A model generated the notes under the pieces. It was given only the letters and a program-made list of their open reading frames with translations. It did not search any database and had not been told where the DNA came from. From NCBI GenBank assembly GCA_027382625.1, contig JAJKFJ010022734.1, forward strand, positions 158,490-222,489: a DNA stretch of 64,000 bases. The letters are read 5' to 3'. A program made the translations under genes and the position numbers. Each line of letters starts with the position of its first letter. Position 1 is the first letter of the stretch. The DNA comes from Tetmemena sp. SeJ-2015. Its lineage: Eukaryota; Ciliophora; Spirotrichea; Sporadotrichida; Oxytrichidae. Below are positions 36,155-48,016 of the stretch, piece after piece.

Positions 36155-39100
36155 ATAAATTTGTCAGAAATGTTTCTCATCACAGAAAGTAAATATGTAA
36201 GTATAATTGAATTCTTTTTTATTCAAATTAGTTTTAATTAGTTGTTGAAGTTCATAGAATAAATAAATCAGTTGCAAAGATCGTCTAAGTTGCTGCAGAT
36301 TGACATGTCTACTTGCTAAGTGTCTTAGTTTTGCAATAGTTTGTGAATCTATGTTGGCATCTAGCTCCCTCCACCTATTTTACTTTGCTAGCTTATAAAA
36401 CTCTGACTTCCAGGTATCCTAATTGCCTGAGAGTCTACATCCCTCTCCGATTAAGATACTAGATTGCCTATATTTTAACTAACTCCCTATTAATCTTAAA
36501 CTTTATCGCCTTGATATTAATCTCTTTAAGAGTCTAACTTAGAAAGTTCATCTAGCTTCTATCTCTTAAACAAGTTTTAGCTTGAAAAGGGATCAAACTG
36601 GCTCTCCTAGTATTAAGTCTCTCCACCATCGACATCATTTTTCAAGTCTTCTTAGCTGTTCAGTAAATTACTGTCATCGTATTAGAAATCATAGACTGTA
36701 GCTTTGAAGGAAGAGTTATTTCTATCGAAGATGTGAATCCTATTAACTCCAAAGGCTACTATCTTGTCCTATGTTATGTAAATCTAGTTAGTCAAAATCT
36801 TATCTATGTCTCCTGAATAAATTGAACATCGTGAAATGTCTCTCTTGGTGTCATCATGGAGGAAACTTTAGCGTAAGGTATTATACCCACCTCCGAATAG
36901 CAAAGCAATTTACTTCCTATCGGTTGGCCGCTTATAGGGGATGATAGCAAACTAGATAAGATCTTTGGGCCTCGTATCTGTCTTGACATCAACTCTTCTC
37001 CATTGCACCAAAGTAGTAAGATCTATAGTGAAAATTTCCCCAACGCTTCTTGTCTTCGGACAATGGTAAAGATACAGATCTCTATCGTTGAGGATCACTG
37101 TTTTAAGATCATTTGAGTTTGAAACATGGAAAGTCAATGGTGCGAAAGTTATCTTTCTCTAGTCCTCATAGTCATAAGCTATGCTCTTGTACCCTAAAAG
37201 CAAGATGTAGATTCTTTTATTGTGCTTAAAGCAAATGGGCTTGACTTTCTTATGTTCGGGTTCCTCAAAGATTAGCTGAAATTAGGCTGATGCTCTTTCA
37301 TACTCGTAAATTATTATCTTCTAATTCTTTAGAGCTGAAAGCTACCTCTCTACTAAGAAAACTCGATCTTCACAATTTATCACTTGCAAAAAGTTTCGCT
37401 TGTTCTACTCAAGATTCAAAGTGTGGCATATAGCAAGACTTTCAACATTAATGAAATGAAAGAATTAATAATCTTTAATGGATTTGTTCTCTAACGGGTC
37501 TATCATCCACACATTTGGATTTTTCAAATATTGCATAGCTTCATTCAATTCATATTGATTTTCTTCAACAGAGTTGAACATCTGGTAATTATCAGCTTAG
37601 AACAAAAGCAATTTAGCTAACTTCTCTTTCTCTAATCTTTCTTAGCTGCTCATTCCAGTTTTCTGTAAAGAACAGCCATTCAAAGAATCTTGATCTTCTT
37701 AGTCTTCGAATTCTTAGGAGTCTCTATTCTGCTCTTGCAAAAGCATCTCTTCAATAGTTTCTGCCTTACTATTAAAACTAGTAGTACCATCGAGATAGTT
37801 AGGCCCTCTTGACTGCTCATCCAAATTATCATTAAGGTATTTATCGAACAAGGATTTCTAGTTTGTTTTACTCCCTTTTTTCTCCTCGTTACTATTTCTC
37901 TATTTATTTCTACCTATTGCTTCTTCAAAATTTCACTTCCTTCCTACTGCTTTCTTAGCTGCAACTTTAACTTATGAATTTAAAAGATTTTCAAGAGACA
38001 TAGCCTGAGATTAATTCATCTAAGTCTACTACAGTTAAGAGTTATATTTGAAATACTCGTTATCAGCATCCTCTAAGATGCTAGTTTTCGCAGGTTTCTT
38101 TGATTTTTATTGCTCATTTTGAGTTCTTACTATAGTCCCTAACAAATTTTAAGTGTTAATTTACTAAGAAGCTTGCTAAGTATTTTTCTATTAAGCTTGA
38201 GTGTTTTCCCCATAGGTGAAGTATTCATTATCTTCAGGTTCATCTTGCTCTCGATTTTAAACTACTGAGCTTTGCTTATTTAGATCGCCTGCTCCAACTA
38301 AACTCTCTGGATTGAGGATTGGCTGCTTCTAATATTGATTTAGACTACAGCCTTTCGCTGAAGTTGCATCTAGTGCAGTGCTATTTTACTACTAATTTGT
38401 TGAGGATTAATTTAGCAAGGACTCATCCTCAATATCAGGCTCTATCTCATCTTCACTTTCATATTATATGGTGTTTCTCTGATTTTTTAAGAGTTGAACA
38501 TTATGATTTAGTTTCCCGTCAGCACAAGTTTGATGAAGTGCATTAGGGAACGGTATCTAGACTTTACCTCTGCTCTTGGGCCTGCCTCTTCCAGCTTTGT
38601 GAAAATCTTGGAGATCGTCCAACTTGAAAATCTCACTGAAGTAAGCATCAATCCTTCTCTTACTCTTTCTCTCTAAAGCAGCCAAAAATTCAGAGAATCT
38701 TGACTTTATTGTATTAGGGGAGTCTAGTGAGTTCAGATTAGTCTTAAGAATTTCAATTGTGTTAGTGATCTGCAAATTATCCATGAAAACTGTAAACTAA
38801 GTTCTCTTCTCAGTTATGGAATGACTCTCCACTAAATTCTGTAGACTTTAGAACTGATTACTGAAAGCCTCTAGGTTATTCATCTCTGCTAGTAGTCTAG
38901 AATGAATCTTCTCATCTATCCTCTTTCTGATAGTTTCGTATCTTGCATCGCAGTCAGTCATGAAATTTCTAATTTTGGCTCCAGCAAACTAGCAAAACTC
39001 GTCCTTAATATTCTTCTTGATTTCAAACTCTTCCTTTACTCTATGAAAATACTCCTTCATGGCCTCTATGTCATTTAGTAACTCTCTTTTGAGTTGCTCC

Positions 39101-39603
39101 TTATCCTTCTTAAGAAAGAAGTCACGCAAGCACTACTAGCATGAGTTCATGAAATCCTGATTTTTAATGTGTAGGCAGAGGTTGGTTATGCTTTTTACAA
39201 TTCTTCTTGTAGAAGATGTTCTAGTTTTCAGTGTTTACATTTGGGTTTAGGGAAGTTGCAAGTTAGTTTTAAATTGCCTGCTTGAGCTGATTTTAGATGG
39301 TGGATGCACTCGAGCGAGCCTCATTGAGGTTACCTGATTTGTAGGCAGAGTTAGTAATTGAAGAATAAGAAATTGTTGAGTTGAAAGAGGAGTGGCATCT
39401 CCAAAGTCTACAGGTTTGTTAGTACAGAAGCGTGGCGAGAGTTGTTGTTGAGGTTCAGTACCAGAAGGGTTGACATTTTTGGGAAGATCTAAATCTTCCT
39501 CAGTCTCTGGATTATTGAGCAGGGAGGGTAAAATTTAGTCCGTCTCTATATCTGGGGCGGGTTTGGGATCGAAAAGTGCATGGAAGTCTTCCTTTGTATC
39601 CAT
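36155..39603 (-). CDS. Coiled-coil protein with kelch-like beta-propeller
   Basis: ATG at 39601-39603 (MDTKEDFHALFDPKPAPDIE). After a region with frame changes comes a Cys/His-bearing segment (NLCLHIKNQDFMNSCQQCLR), possibly a divergent B-box. A long coiled coil follows (DIEAMKEYFHRVKEEFEIKK; HSRLLAEMNNLEAFSNQFQS), then FLAALERKSKRRIDAYFSEI. The second half (37140-36250) has repeats of kelch type: FTIDLTTLVQWRRVDVKTD, QIALLFGGGYNTLRQ, INRIHIFDRNNSSFK and a final WKSEFYKLAKQNRWRELDA. TRIM-like order (zinc, coil, propeller) is suggestive of a scaffold or ubiquitin-ligase adaptor, but this is inference. Exon and IES limits in 37500-38550 and 39200-39450 are unresolved. Confidence 0.6.
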
Positions 39604-40370
39604 CTTAATTTTCAAAAATAAATTGAAGTTCAGGAATCAAGCCAAGCTTAAATTTACAGCGAATATTTGAATGTAAATCTATTTCCTCAAACATTGTTAT
39701 TCTCCTCTCTTCTGTAAACTATTATTTTTCCTCTTCTAAGGTTAAGTTGTTTAAGTTGAGAAAGAAATAAGATAATATCAGATAACTATAGAATATCGTT
39801 TCAAAACTACCACTGACTATATAAATTATACAAAGATTATTATTTAGAATGCATTTTAATTTAGATGAAAAATATATGGAAATTGATGCTTGATAAAAAT
39901 ATTAAAAGGAGTCTTAATTTACTGGCAGTTAAAATATCAAATTGGGTTATAAATCTCTTTATAGTTCAAACGATAAAAAAAATAAATTAGACTTTTTTCA
40001 TTAATCTCTAATATCACCTCTAAAGCTTCAGCAAAATTTGAGCTGTTTATAATTTCGTTATAAGCGCCACTCAATTCTTTAATATAAAAGTTCCCAATAA
40101 GCTTTTGCTTATTTTCATGAGTAATTATTTAAAGATATTTTTCGACTCAAACTTGAAATAAATGCAAACACATTGTCTTTTAACATCAAAAAGTTATTTT
40201 CCATTATGATTTCCTCGATAAAGTAAGCAAATTCTAATCATTTAAAAATATTTTGCGAATTATTTGTTGACTAATACCTTTTAATAAGATTGTTTTGGTA
40301 GTCTGTATATAAATATTTTACAGAAACAATCTCTAAATTTAAACTTTCACATTTTCGTCTTTACCCATGA
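39604..40370. other. AT-rich interval 5' of both the kelch gene and kinase C
   Basis: No convincing coding. By analogy with kinase B the first exon of kinase C should lie here or nearby but was not identified. Confidence 0.4.
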
Positions 40371-40373
40371 CTA

Positions 40374-43300
40374 TCAAGATTTTTTCACTTATGATTGCAA
40401 ATCTCGCGGGAGCTATCTCTAATAGAGTAATTTATTTTTTGCATGAATAATTTGATCTCCCTACTAGTTTAATTCAGCTTTGTGAGCCTGAAAGAAAACT
40501 ACAGAATCTATGACAAGTAAGTGCAAAATGAAAAATGAAATAAAATCTCATTCAAAGCCTTACCACTAGTAGCCTTCATTTTTAATTCAAATACAAATAA
40601 TTTTTTTGATTTTGATTCAGTGGTTTAGGATTCTACTGAAGTCCTTAATGATCCATCTTAAGATATTTCATTTTTGTGAATATTTTCAGTTTTTTGGAAA
40701 TATCTCTCAATTTATCTAAAATATGAGAATTAACAATTATGCATTTAGATTTCAAGCTTACTTCTACATTCAGATTTATTTGCTGGTGCTTACTGACCTA
40801 TCTTGGCGGGTGGTTATTGCTACCTTCGCTATCATCCCCTCTTGCTATCTTAGATTTAATTTTATGTTGTTATATGTTCATTATCTTTTTATCTACTTGA
40901 GTAAATAAAATACTCAGGATATACCGAGATCAACCTTAATAGCTCATCAATATATAATTTAGAATAAAATTATATTTCAATTCATATTATAAATAGCTAC
41001 TTTATGTTTGTGCTGGCTTTGTGTCTCTTCAAGCGGATCCTAAAATTCAAAAATCTCATAGAAACTCAGTTCATCAGAACCTTCAATAAAATCAGAGAGG
41101 TAAGCATTTCGTAATGATGAAATTTATTTTGCTATAGACTGAAAGCACAATGCAAAATTTCTTAGATATCCTACCTGAGGGCATACTAATAAAATTTTAT
41201 AGTTGAACTCATAGTCTCTACTATAACTAAGATATTATGATGATTATTTTTATTCATGGGCATCTTAATATTTGACGTGAATTTCAAGATGATAAAGTTC
41301 GCGAACAAAGCTATTCACCGAATGATGCAAAAGAATCAGGATTCCGGAGAGGTAGTTGACAATTAAGGATGCAGCGGCTAGAAAGGGGAGACTAGTAACT
41401 CAAAGGGTTCTTCCAAAGGGTGGGGGCAAGACAAAGAAGGCCCGCTTAACATGGTACCTTATTCTTCACTCCTCTAAATTTCTAATAAAGGATTCTGAGA
41501 ACAGATCTCAAGGGGGCACTGCTCTTGGAGATACCAAAGATCTTTAACGTCGCTCGAATCGTCCAGAAGAAAAAGGAGTAGCAATTGGCAAGGGCTGAGA
41601 AAGAAAATGCTCATATAATATTTTTTGCCGGTGAGGTAGTTATCCCCAAAATATTAACATGTCTCGTATTAATTTGATATTTCAATATAGCAATAACGAA
41701 TTCGTTGTTTCACCATTGAACAGTGAAAAATTGTCAAAGTAGAATCTCGACTTGCTGAATGAATCTCAAAGATCCTACAATCTAAATGTCTTAAAATCAT
41801 AAGAATAAGAAATTAATTAATTTATTTGTAATTGAATGAAAACTTTTAGTTCGAGCTGTAAGTTTTAAAATTCGAGTAATTCTTAATCTAGTTTTAATAA
41901 GAACAAGCTAACTATTATTCATTTAAAATTTATATCTATAATTGTTGAAATTTATAATTAAATAAGAAAATTTGTAGAAAGAAAGTATAAAATGGTAAAT
42001 CTATGCATTCACGGAATTAAATTAAGTAGCAATGTTGGAAAGTAAATTTTTTTATTATAATTTTGGGATTGATTTTCCTTAATCAATAATCAGTAGCTCT
42101 ATGAAAAATTGAAGGATTTTAAAATCAAGATTTATGACTACAATGACAAGCTAGGAAAGAAATAATCATATTATTATACCATTTCAGCTTAAAATGAAAT
42201 GCCATAAAGTTGGGTTCCTGGAGCTAGTCTCTAATATTTAATGTCAAGAGCAGGTTCAAGCTAAATTTCCTAAGCCTTTGAGCATTTTAGCTGACTTCTA
42301 CTCACTCAAAGTCAAGAAAAATACAGAGGTCCTCGTTATGATAAAAGACAATACAGCTGTCAGGTAAAGAGAAAAAGCTATTATAGAAAATCAAGTTCAG
42401 ACTGTATTTTTCGCCTCTGTCGCTCATGATTTATACTCGTTAAAGTTATTTTTTAACTAAATGGTCAAATTATCTATTCTGGTTTTAGCAATAAGAACCC
42501 CCTTGAACTCCCTATTGGCTTCAAATCTCAACCTACTCTCTAAGTTTGATAACATACCCATGCATCAAACTCTAAAATATATTAAGCATAGAAAATAATT
42601 TGCATCTTGGTCACTAGAGAACAAGGTAGTCTCTACTGATCTAAAAGAGCAGCATCTAGTTCCTCATAAATATAGTAGAGGATATTATGGATATGTCAAA
42701 GTTTGAATTCGGTTAATTCCAGCTGAGCTTTTTAATTACACTACTAAATAACTTCACTTATTTTTTTAGCTTTTCTTGGTTCTCATTTAATGACATAGTA
42801 GAAGAGATTTTTGAGATCTCTGAGTTTCTGGCCCTCTAGAAAAACATTTAGCTTATCCGACAGATAGAAATTGAGCCCAATGTCCTTCTGTACTCTGATA
42901 AAAAGCGCCTCAAATAAGTCCTCCTTAATTTATTATGCAATAAGTGATGCTTTCGCACTTGATTTTAAATTTAGTTACTAATGCCTTAAAATTCACTCAC
43001 TAGGGCTTTGTGAAAGTGAGGGCCTACTTCAAGAATCCAATCCTTCCATAAATCATTAACAAGGAGAGTCTCAAATTTTCGAGGCAGGACAAATTTGATT
43101 CTCTCTGCTCTAGCTAGCAAGATTTAGAGGAAAATAAGTCTCTCTTCGACTTGCAAGATCAAATCCTAAAAACTTCCCATCTAAAATTAAGATAGTTATA
43201 AAGCAGATATTTGTTTTCATTATTCTATGATGAAACTATTTTTAATTCAATAGGTGATTTTATGTAAAGTATTTGGGGTTAGATGTAGACGACGATACTG

Positions 43301-44005
43301 AAATTCAGGGCAAAGGTAACTTTGGGTTACTGAGAGAAATATCCAAAGACTTTCAGAGTGAATTGAGCTCAAGAGGTCATATGCCCGAAGTTTATACTTA
43401 ATCGGTTATTAAGGAACTTAACCAAAAATCGTTCACTCTCAACTCCTATTAGGAACTGGTAGTTGAGGTCATAGATACGGGTATAGGGATTAAGACCCAC
43501 GATCAGAATAACCTATTTAAGATATTCGGCAAAGTCAAGGCCTCCGATAGTATTCAAGAACCAAAATATAAAAACCTATATATGAAGTCTATAATAAAAA
43601 AGGTACGCTTTGAAAATTTTAAAATCTTATAAAGAATAGATTTATTAGAATATAACTTATCAGTAAAATCCTTCTCCATTTTATCCTAGACAATTTTAAC
43701 TTTCTTAAACTTATTTTCATTGGAGTCCTTAAACAAATTGAATAATTCTATTCTCTATTTGTATTCTTAATTTTAAAAAATAGCTCTAAGGAAATAAATT
43801 TAAAGGTTACAAAAAATTTGTGAATTTTTGGGTGGACAGATAACCATCACTTCGCTTGAGGATCGAGGTTCGACATTTACATTTCATGTTAATGTGGAAA
43901 AAGTAAAATATAGCGCAACTAAGACTCAGAAAAAAGAAGTGGTTAATAAATGCGCCCTCTACATTCATGAAAATTTTGACTCAATAAAGTTAATAAAAGA
44001 ATAAA
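40374..44005 (+). CDS. Hybrid histidine kinase C, N-terminal and catalytic part
   Basis: Hydrophobic exons (IFSLMIANLAGAISNRVIYF near 40380; YIQIYLLVLTDLSWRVVIA near 40760) precede the PAS-like LPEGILIFDVNFKMIKFANK. The H-box is FFASVAHDL/RTPLNSL, split by a TA IES. Then come INIVEDIMDMSKFEF, the N-box LLNLVTNALKFTHQGFVKV (split by an AATTTA IES) and EVIDTGIGIKTHDQNNLFKI. It ends with FLGGQITITSLEDRG and TFTFHVNVEKV. The glycine-rich G2 box of the paralogs (GIGLGLT) is not visible between IFGKVKASDSIQEPK and the FLGG segment, so ATP-lid function is doubtful. Coding fades near 44005, where a TBE-like transposon begins. Confidence 0.78.
41185..41263. other. IES, pointer GGGCAT, 79 bp
   Basis: GGGCAT at 41179-41184 and 41258-41263. 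Removal gives FLDILPEGILIFDVNFKM, matching LPQGIVIFD and LPQGILIFD of the two paralogs. Confidence 0.9.
42434..42493. other. IES, TA pointer, 60 bp, splitting the H-box
   Basis: TA at 42432-42433 and 42492-42493. Removal gives FFASVAHDLRTPLNSLLAS, the phospho-acceptor His motif. It has no GT start, so it is not a standard intron. Confidence 0.8.
42933..42973. other. IES, pointer AATTTA, 41 bp, in the N-box
   Basis: AATTTA at 42927-42932 and 42968-42973. Removal gives QVLLNLVTNALKFTHQG. It sits over the same Asn-Leu codons as the 368-bp IES of kinase A. Confidence 0.9.
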
Positions 44006-44014
44006 TCTAAGATG

Positions 44015-45560
44015 TCATCCTTGAACTAGTTTGTTTATCTAATTGTAAATTTAATACAGAGTAGGATAATCCTCGAAAGGATGAGTTAGCCTTTTGAGAA
44101 AGTCTCTCTAATCCTAATTTAGTGTTTTCTACTTAAGTTCCTGCATTATCGCTGAATGCACTTCTTCTTGGTTAGCTGCCTAGATGCAATGGCTTCCTCA
44201 TAAAACAAGAAGCCACGATCAAACATACTGAATACACATCTTGAAATTTGTCACCGTGGAAAACAGTTTTCGGTCCTTATCGAGGAGCCACACATGCCGA
44301 GGGATTCCGTCAACAGATACATGATCTGAAATGCACGCATATAGAACGAGCCGAGAACAACCTCGGGCGTATAAACCTTTGAGTTACCGCGACAGTCTGT
44401 GGCGTGTAAAAGCGATGAGTAAATGTTCTCGTTGTGCTACTGGATACTCCGCGACTAAGAGCTCAACACATAGCTAAGTCACCCTGGCTTGGCTTGATTT
44501 CCAGGACGCAGCAAGTGTGAGGTTAAAGGATCTCCTCATGAGTAATAAGTTGACGAGCACAGTAGGCATACTCTATCTGTCACTGCAGCGCGCCTTGCCC
44601 GATCTTCAATAATCCCAAGAATTTGAAGTCCTCCAGAGGTTTCAGAATTTCGGAAGTCCTCTCGCTGAAGGATGTTGCCAGCACTATTTGGATTTCTGGA
44701 GTGTCACTAAAGCTCCTCTCTTGATCTGAAAACTCTAATTTTCCTCTCCAGTGGAGCCGTTGTAGGAGAAGCGAGATCTCCTCTTTGAAAGAGAAAGGCA
44801 TCTTGAGATTCTCTATTTCTTACAGCAGCCTCTAGTTAGGAGAATCTGAGACTTGACTATTTGCTATAAGTAGTTAATTCTCTCCGCGTGCGATATAACT
44901 TTGCTTCTTTACTTCGAAGCCTTCAGCGTGAGCTTATATGAGATCAGAGGCCTCACTTGATAAGGCTTCACCTATATTTTATTCAGCTCTATTAGGAGAG
45001 CTCTCTCGAGGCAACAGCTAGTTGGATATCTATAGCTTATGAGAGATGGAAGATAACCTTACAAGTGGACTGTAACCTGCATCCATAAGCTACTTTATCG
45101 AATGGCTGGTCAGATGCAGCTTGAGCGCTTTTCGATTATTAAGCCGCTACTCTTGCTTATTGCATACTTAGCACCTGTAATACCCATTCTACTTAAGCTA
45201 AGTGTAGGCCCCTTCAGTTCTGAAGTGAACTTGCTTATGCCTCTTGAGCTCTGCAGGCTTGAATATTTTAGTGCAGAATTAGCATGATTGAAGGACTCGG
45301 GGGCTGATTCGCCCTGCTTTAGATCGTCGCGTTCTTCTCAAATGCCAAAGTTCTAGCCACTCTTCGAAGCCATCATCGCCCTTCCTTCTTTTTTGAGGAA
45401 TATTCTAGACTACATCGGCGCTACAGAGCACTCACACCTCACTGGACGATACCAAATGGACCTCACTCGCTTGCGCTGCAAGATAGCTGCTTTCAAGCCT
45501 GTGCAGGTAAGTTTCGTGCTCATTTTTAATATGATAAGTCTAATTAAATTCCACAACATA
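44015..45560 (-). pseudogene. TBE 57-kDa-type ORF (C2H2 zinc fingers plus kinase-like), decayed
   Basis: Two C2H2-like fingers are visible: FKPAELKRHKQVH, and YRCQVCNKQ with KALKLHLTSH. A Gln/Ser-rich linker follows, then MPFSFKEEISLLLQRLHWRG, and FKFLGLLKIGQGALQ, which looks like a kinase glycine loop. Downstream come CVELLVAEYPVAQREHLLIA, DHVSVDGIPRHVWLLDKDRK and a tail ending in TGA at 44015-44017. In-frame TGA codons (about 44578 and 44472) and frame changes break it. Assignment to the TBE 57-kDa protein rests on recalled domain order and position. Confidence 0.6.
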
Positions 45561-45650
45561 AAACTTATGTATAGCAATTAATATTAAGCAGGCAGGAGCT
45601 CTCTGCCTCGGGGAGTAGAGCAACCTGAGGCTCACTTCAATAATCTTGAA

Positions 45651-45838
45651 CTGGCTCGGGCTGACCTGGGCTGCATGGGCTGACAGGTGACCTCGGGTGA
45701 CCTGGCTGACCTTGGGCCTGACCCGGGTCTGACTCGGGTGGACCAGGGCTGACCATGGCCTGACCTCGGGCTGACCAGGGCTAACCTCGGGCTACCTGGG
45801 CTGACCTTGGGCTGACCATGGGCTGACCACGCGCTGGC
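45651..45838. repeat. GC-rich minisatellite, degenerate 10-12 bp unit
   Basis: About 16 imperfect copies of CTGACCtNGGG (variants GGGCTGACCTC and GGGCTGACCATG) in an otherwise AT-rich region. It lies between the zinc-finger ORF and the small ORF of the transposon, and looks like a tandem expansion private to this element copy. Confidence 0.9.
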
Positions 45839-46027
45839 CGATATACAACTCCAAAGGTACTATTTAGTTTCCCATACATAAATATGTCAGGGTAATCAAT
45901 TAAGCTCTATTGATTAGAGCCACTTAGATTCTATACATAATGGAATCTCGCGATTATGTAAGGCATTTATTACTTATCTGGGTTCATAACTAAATAATTT
46001 AAACCTAGAGACCTTAAGTGGCACGAT

Positions 46028-46777
46028 ATGAACTCAAGCATGAGGCAGCAGCACAGCGTGAACCAGACGCAGCTCATCCACTCCAAGCAGCTCGAGGGAA
46101 AGTTCAGCTCCAAGGCTGATCTGTACAGCTATCTCAAGTACTCGTGTAAGGACTCGCGCAGCTTATTAAATTGTAGAAGGCTACAACTTGCCGTCATAGA
46201 AGAAGACTTGCCTGAGGTTCTTGAGAGATGTCCTCTCTGGCCAGAAAGAACTCATTAAAGCGGCTGATCTTGTGGGCTTTAATGTTCCCAACTTTCCCGA
46301 GCTCTCTGTCCAGGCAGTGTTTGAGGAGATAAAGGGCGACAAGGAGGTCCTGCGCTATCTTAACTACTATCCTGAGACTGGTGATTTACCTGAGCGAAAA
46401 TTCTTCTATTCAGTGCTCTCTACACTCCGTGGCGAATACCTTTTTCGGCTTGTCAGATCTTAGCAGCTGGCACGCTCATCCAGCCAGATTGAGGAGGAAA
46501 AGCTGGACACGATAGAGATAAGCCAGGATATGCTCAAGAGCTTGGAGGCTCTTCCTTACTTTTCCAGTATGAACTTATCTATATAATGAACTTAATAGAG
46601 AAGAAGGGAAGAGCGCTCTCGCATCTCAAAGTCAAAGCAGTAGGGAGATAGCAGCAGAAGAAACGAAAGCGCTTCGAAATGGGATTCTCCTACCAGGAGT
46701 ATAGAGGAGAGCAGACTAGCCTAGCAGCAGCAATCAAATGTCTAGCTTCCAAGGAGATCACGACATGTCTATCATGA
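46028..46777 (+). pseudogene. TBE 22-kDa-type ORF, frameshifted
   Basis: ATG at 46028 (MNSSMRQQHSVNQTQLIHSK) to YLKYSCKDSR. The reading then moves one frame to continue YQIVEGYNLPSQKKTCLRF and LRDVLSGQKELIKAADLVGF. A further shift near 46580 leads to VGRQQQKKRKRFEMGFSYQE, with TGA at 46775-46777. Codon use is more GC-rich than in the host genes. Function is unknown in the family; position between the other two ORFs fits the TBE small ORF. Confidence 0.55.
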
Positions 46778-46852
46778 GATCACCTCCTGCAAAGAGACAG
46801 CTGACTTGAGCGAACATTTGCTTATAAATAAACTTTATCAACTTTAAATATA

Positions 46853-47830
46853 TCACTCACTCTCGATGAGCATTCTCATCTTCTCTATCGTTCGTTGAAC
46901 TGTCTTCTTGCCGTCTTCCTGTCTTATGTTTTCAATCGCGCCAGAGACAATGCTGATATGTTGCTTATCATTGGCTTAGAAGTTTATCTGAGCCAATCTT
47001 GTCTTGTAGGTTCTCTTCACTCTCGAGAAGACCTCCTTGATGGGGTTGTAAGGCGAGGATTAGGGAGCGTTGAAGAGCAACTTGATACCGAGCCCTTCGC
47101 AGCATTCCCCTACTCTCTTGGAATGATGAGCTCTCAGGTTATCCAGAAATATTACCAGGGAGTTGTGAGGTGCTTTTTCTCTTATCGCTCTCAAGCAGGT
47201 TAGGATGTCCTCAATCAAAATAGCTTTCTCTCTGATCTCATAGTGCTCTAGTCCCCTCTCAGCGCTTATGACCACCACTGCAGCTAGGGTCTTCACCTTG
47301 ATCCCTTCTTTGAGCAGGGTTTGGTTTGTGTATCGCTTGGCCCATGACATAAGTCGAACTTAGTAAGGTTTGAATATGGTCTCGTCCAAGTACATGACAG
47401 TGTCCCCCTGAGCGAGGTGCTGCATCAATTATTGGTATGCATAAACTTATGTCTAGCGAATTTTGCAGAGCCGGCTCATAGGAATACGGTAGCCTGAGCG
47501 GGTGACCTTGTATGTTATCCCATGGCTGAGATACACTTTTCTCAACTAGCTAATGCCTAATCAGCTATCAGGGTATTATCTGTGAAAGAGTTAGCACCTT
47601 TGAGCTAGCGAGAGGTGCTTCTACTAATCAAGAGTCTGATCGCTCAATAGGTAGCACAGATGCTCAAATGTGAGAATGGAGACAGGATGGACATTTTTCC
47701 AAGACTTCACATCTCGGCTCCCATTAACTCGGCAGACCTCAAATATCGTAGATAAGCTAATACCAGTAACCTGATTGATCTCCCGATACGTCATGTAGGT
47801 TCACGACTCGGCATGAGGATTTGGATTTCT
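46853..47830 (-). pseudogene. TBE-like Tc1/mariner (DDE) transposase with internal TGA codons
   Basis: Reading leftwards: helix-turn-helix-like TYMTYREINQVTGISLSTIF, then the first catalytic Asp in VMYLDETIFKPY (about 47400), the second in LVIFLDNLRAHHSKR (about 47150) and the Glu in SPYNPIKEVFSRVKRTYK (about 47020), ending TGA 46853-46855. In-frame TGAs interrupt it near 47812 and 47563. Both sit where Arg (CGA) would fit, which is inference. Several TAA/TAG act as Gln. TBE transposases are thought to help genome rearrangement in hypotrichs; this copy looks inactive. Confidence 0.75.
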
Positions 47831-48016
47831 GAATCTCAGGAATCTGATTAGTTAACTTATGTCGCTTTTTATGTCAACTTATGTACGGGATTATTTAATC
47901 ATCACTCACGGGCTTGATTAATTAATTTCTTACCTTTATTGAGTCAAAATTTTCATGATTGCAGAGCTCAACAAGTTCAAAACTGGAGATCTCCGCTTAT
48001 AATTCTATATTTTTGA

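Larger units (their letters stand above)
44008..47950. mobile_element. TBE-like (Tc1/mariner class) transposon inside kinase C
   Basis: Three ORFs in the arrangement of hypotrich telomere-bearing elements: a zinc-finger/kinase ORF (-), a small ORF (+) and a DDE transposase (-). It lies between the kinase C catalytic half (ends near 44005) and its receiver half (starts near 48017), so its removal is needed to rebuild the gene. I could not find C4A4 terminal repeats or define the ends or target duplication. Boundaries are set only by where coding changes. All three ORFs are damaged. Confidence 0.8.
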
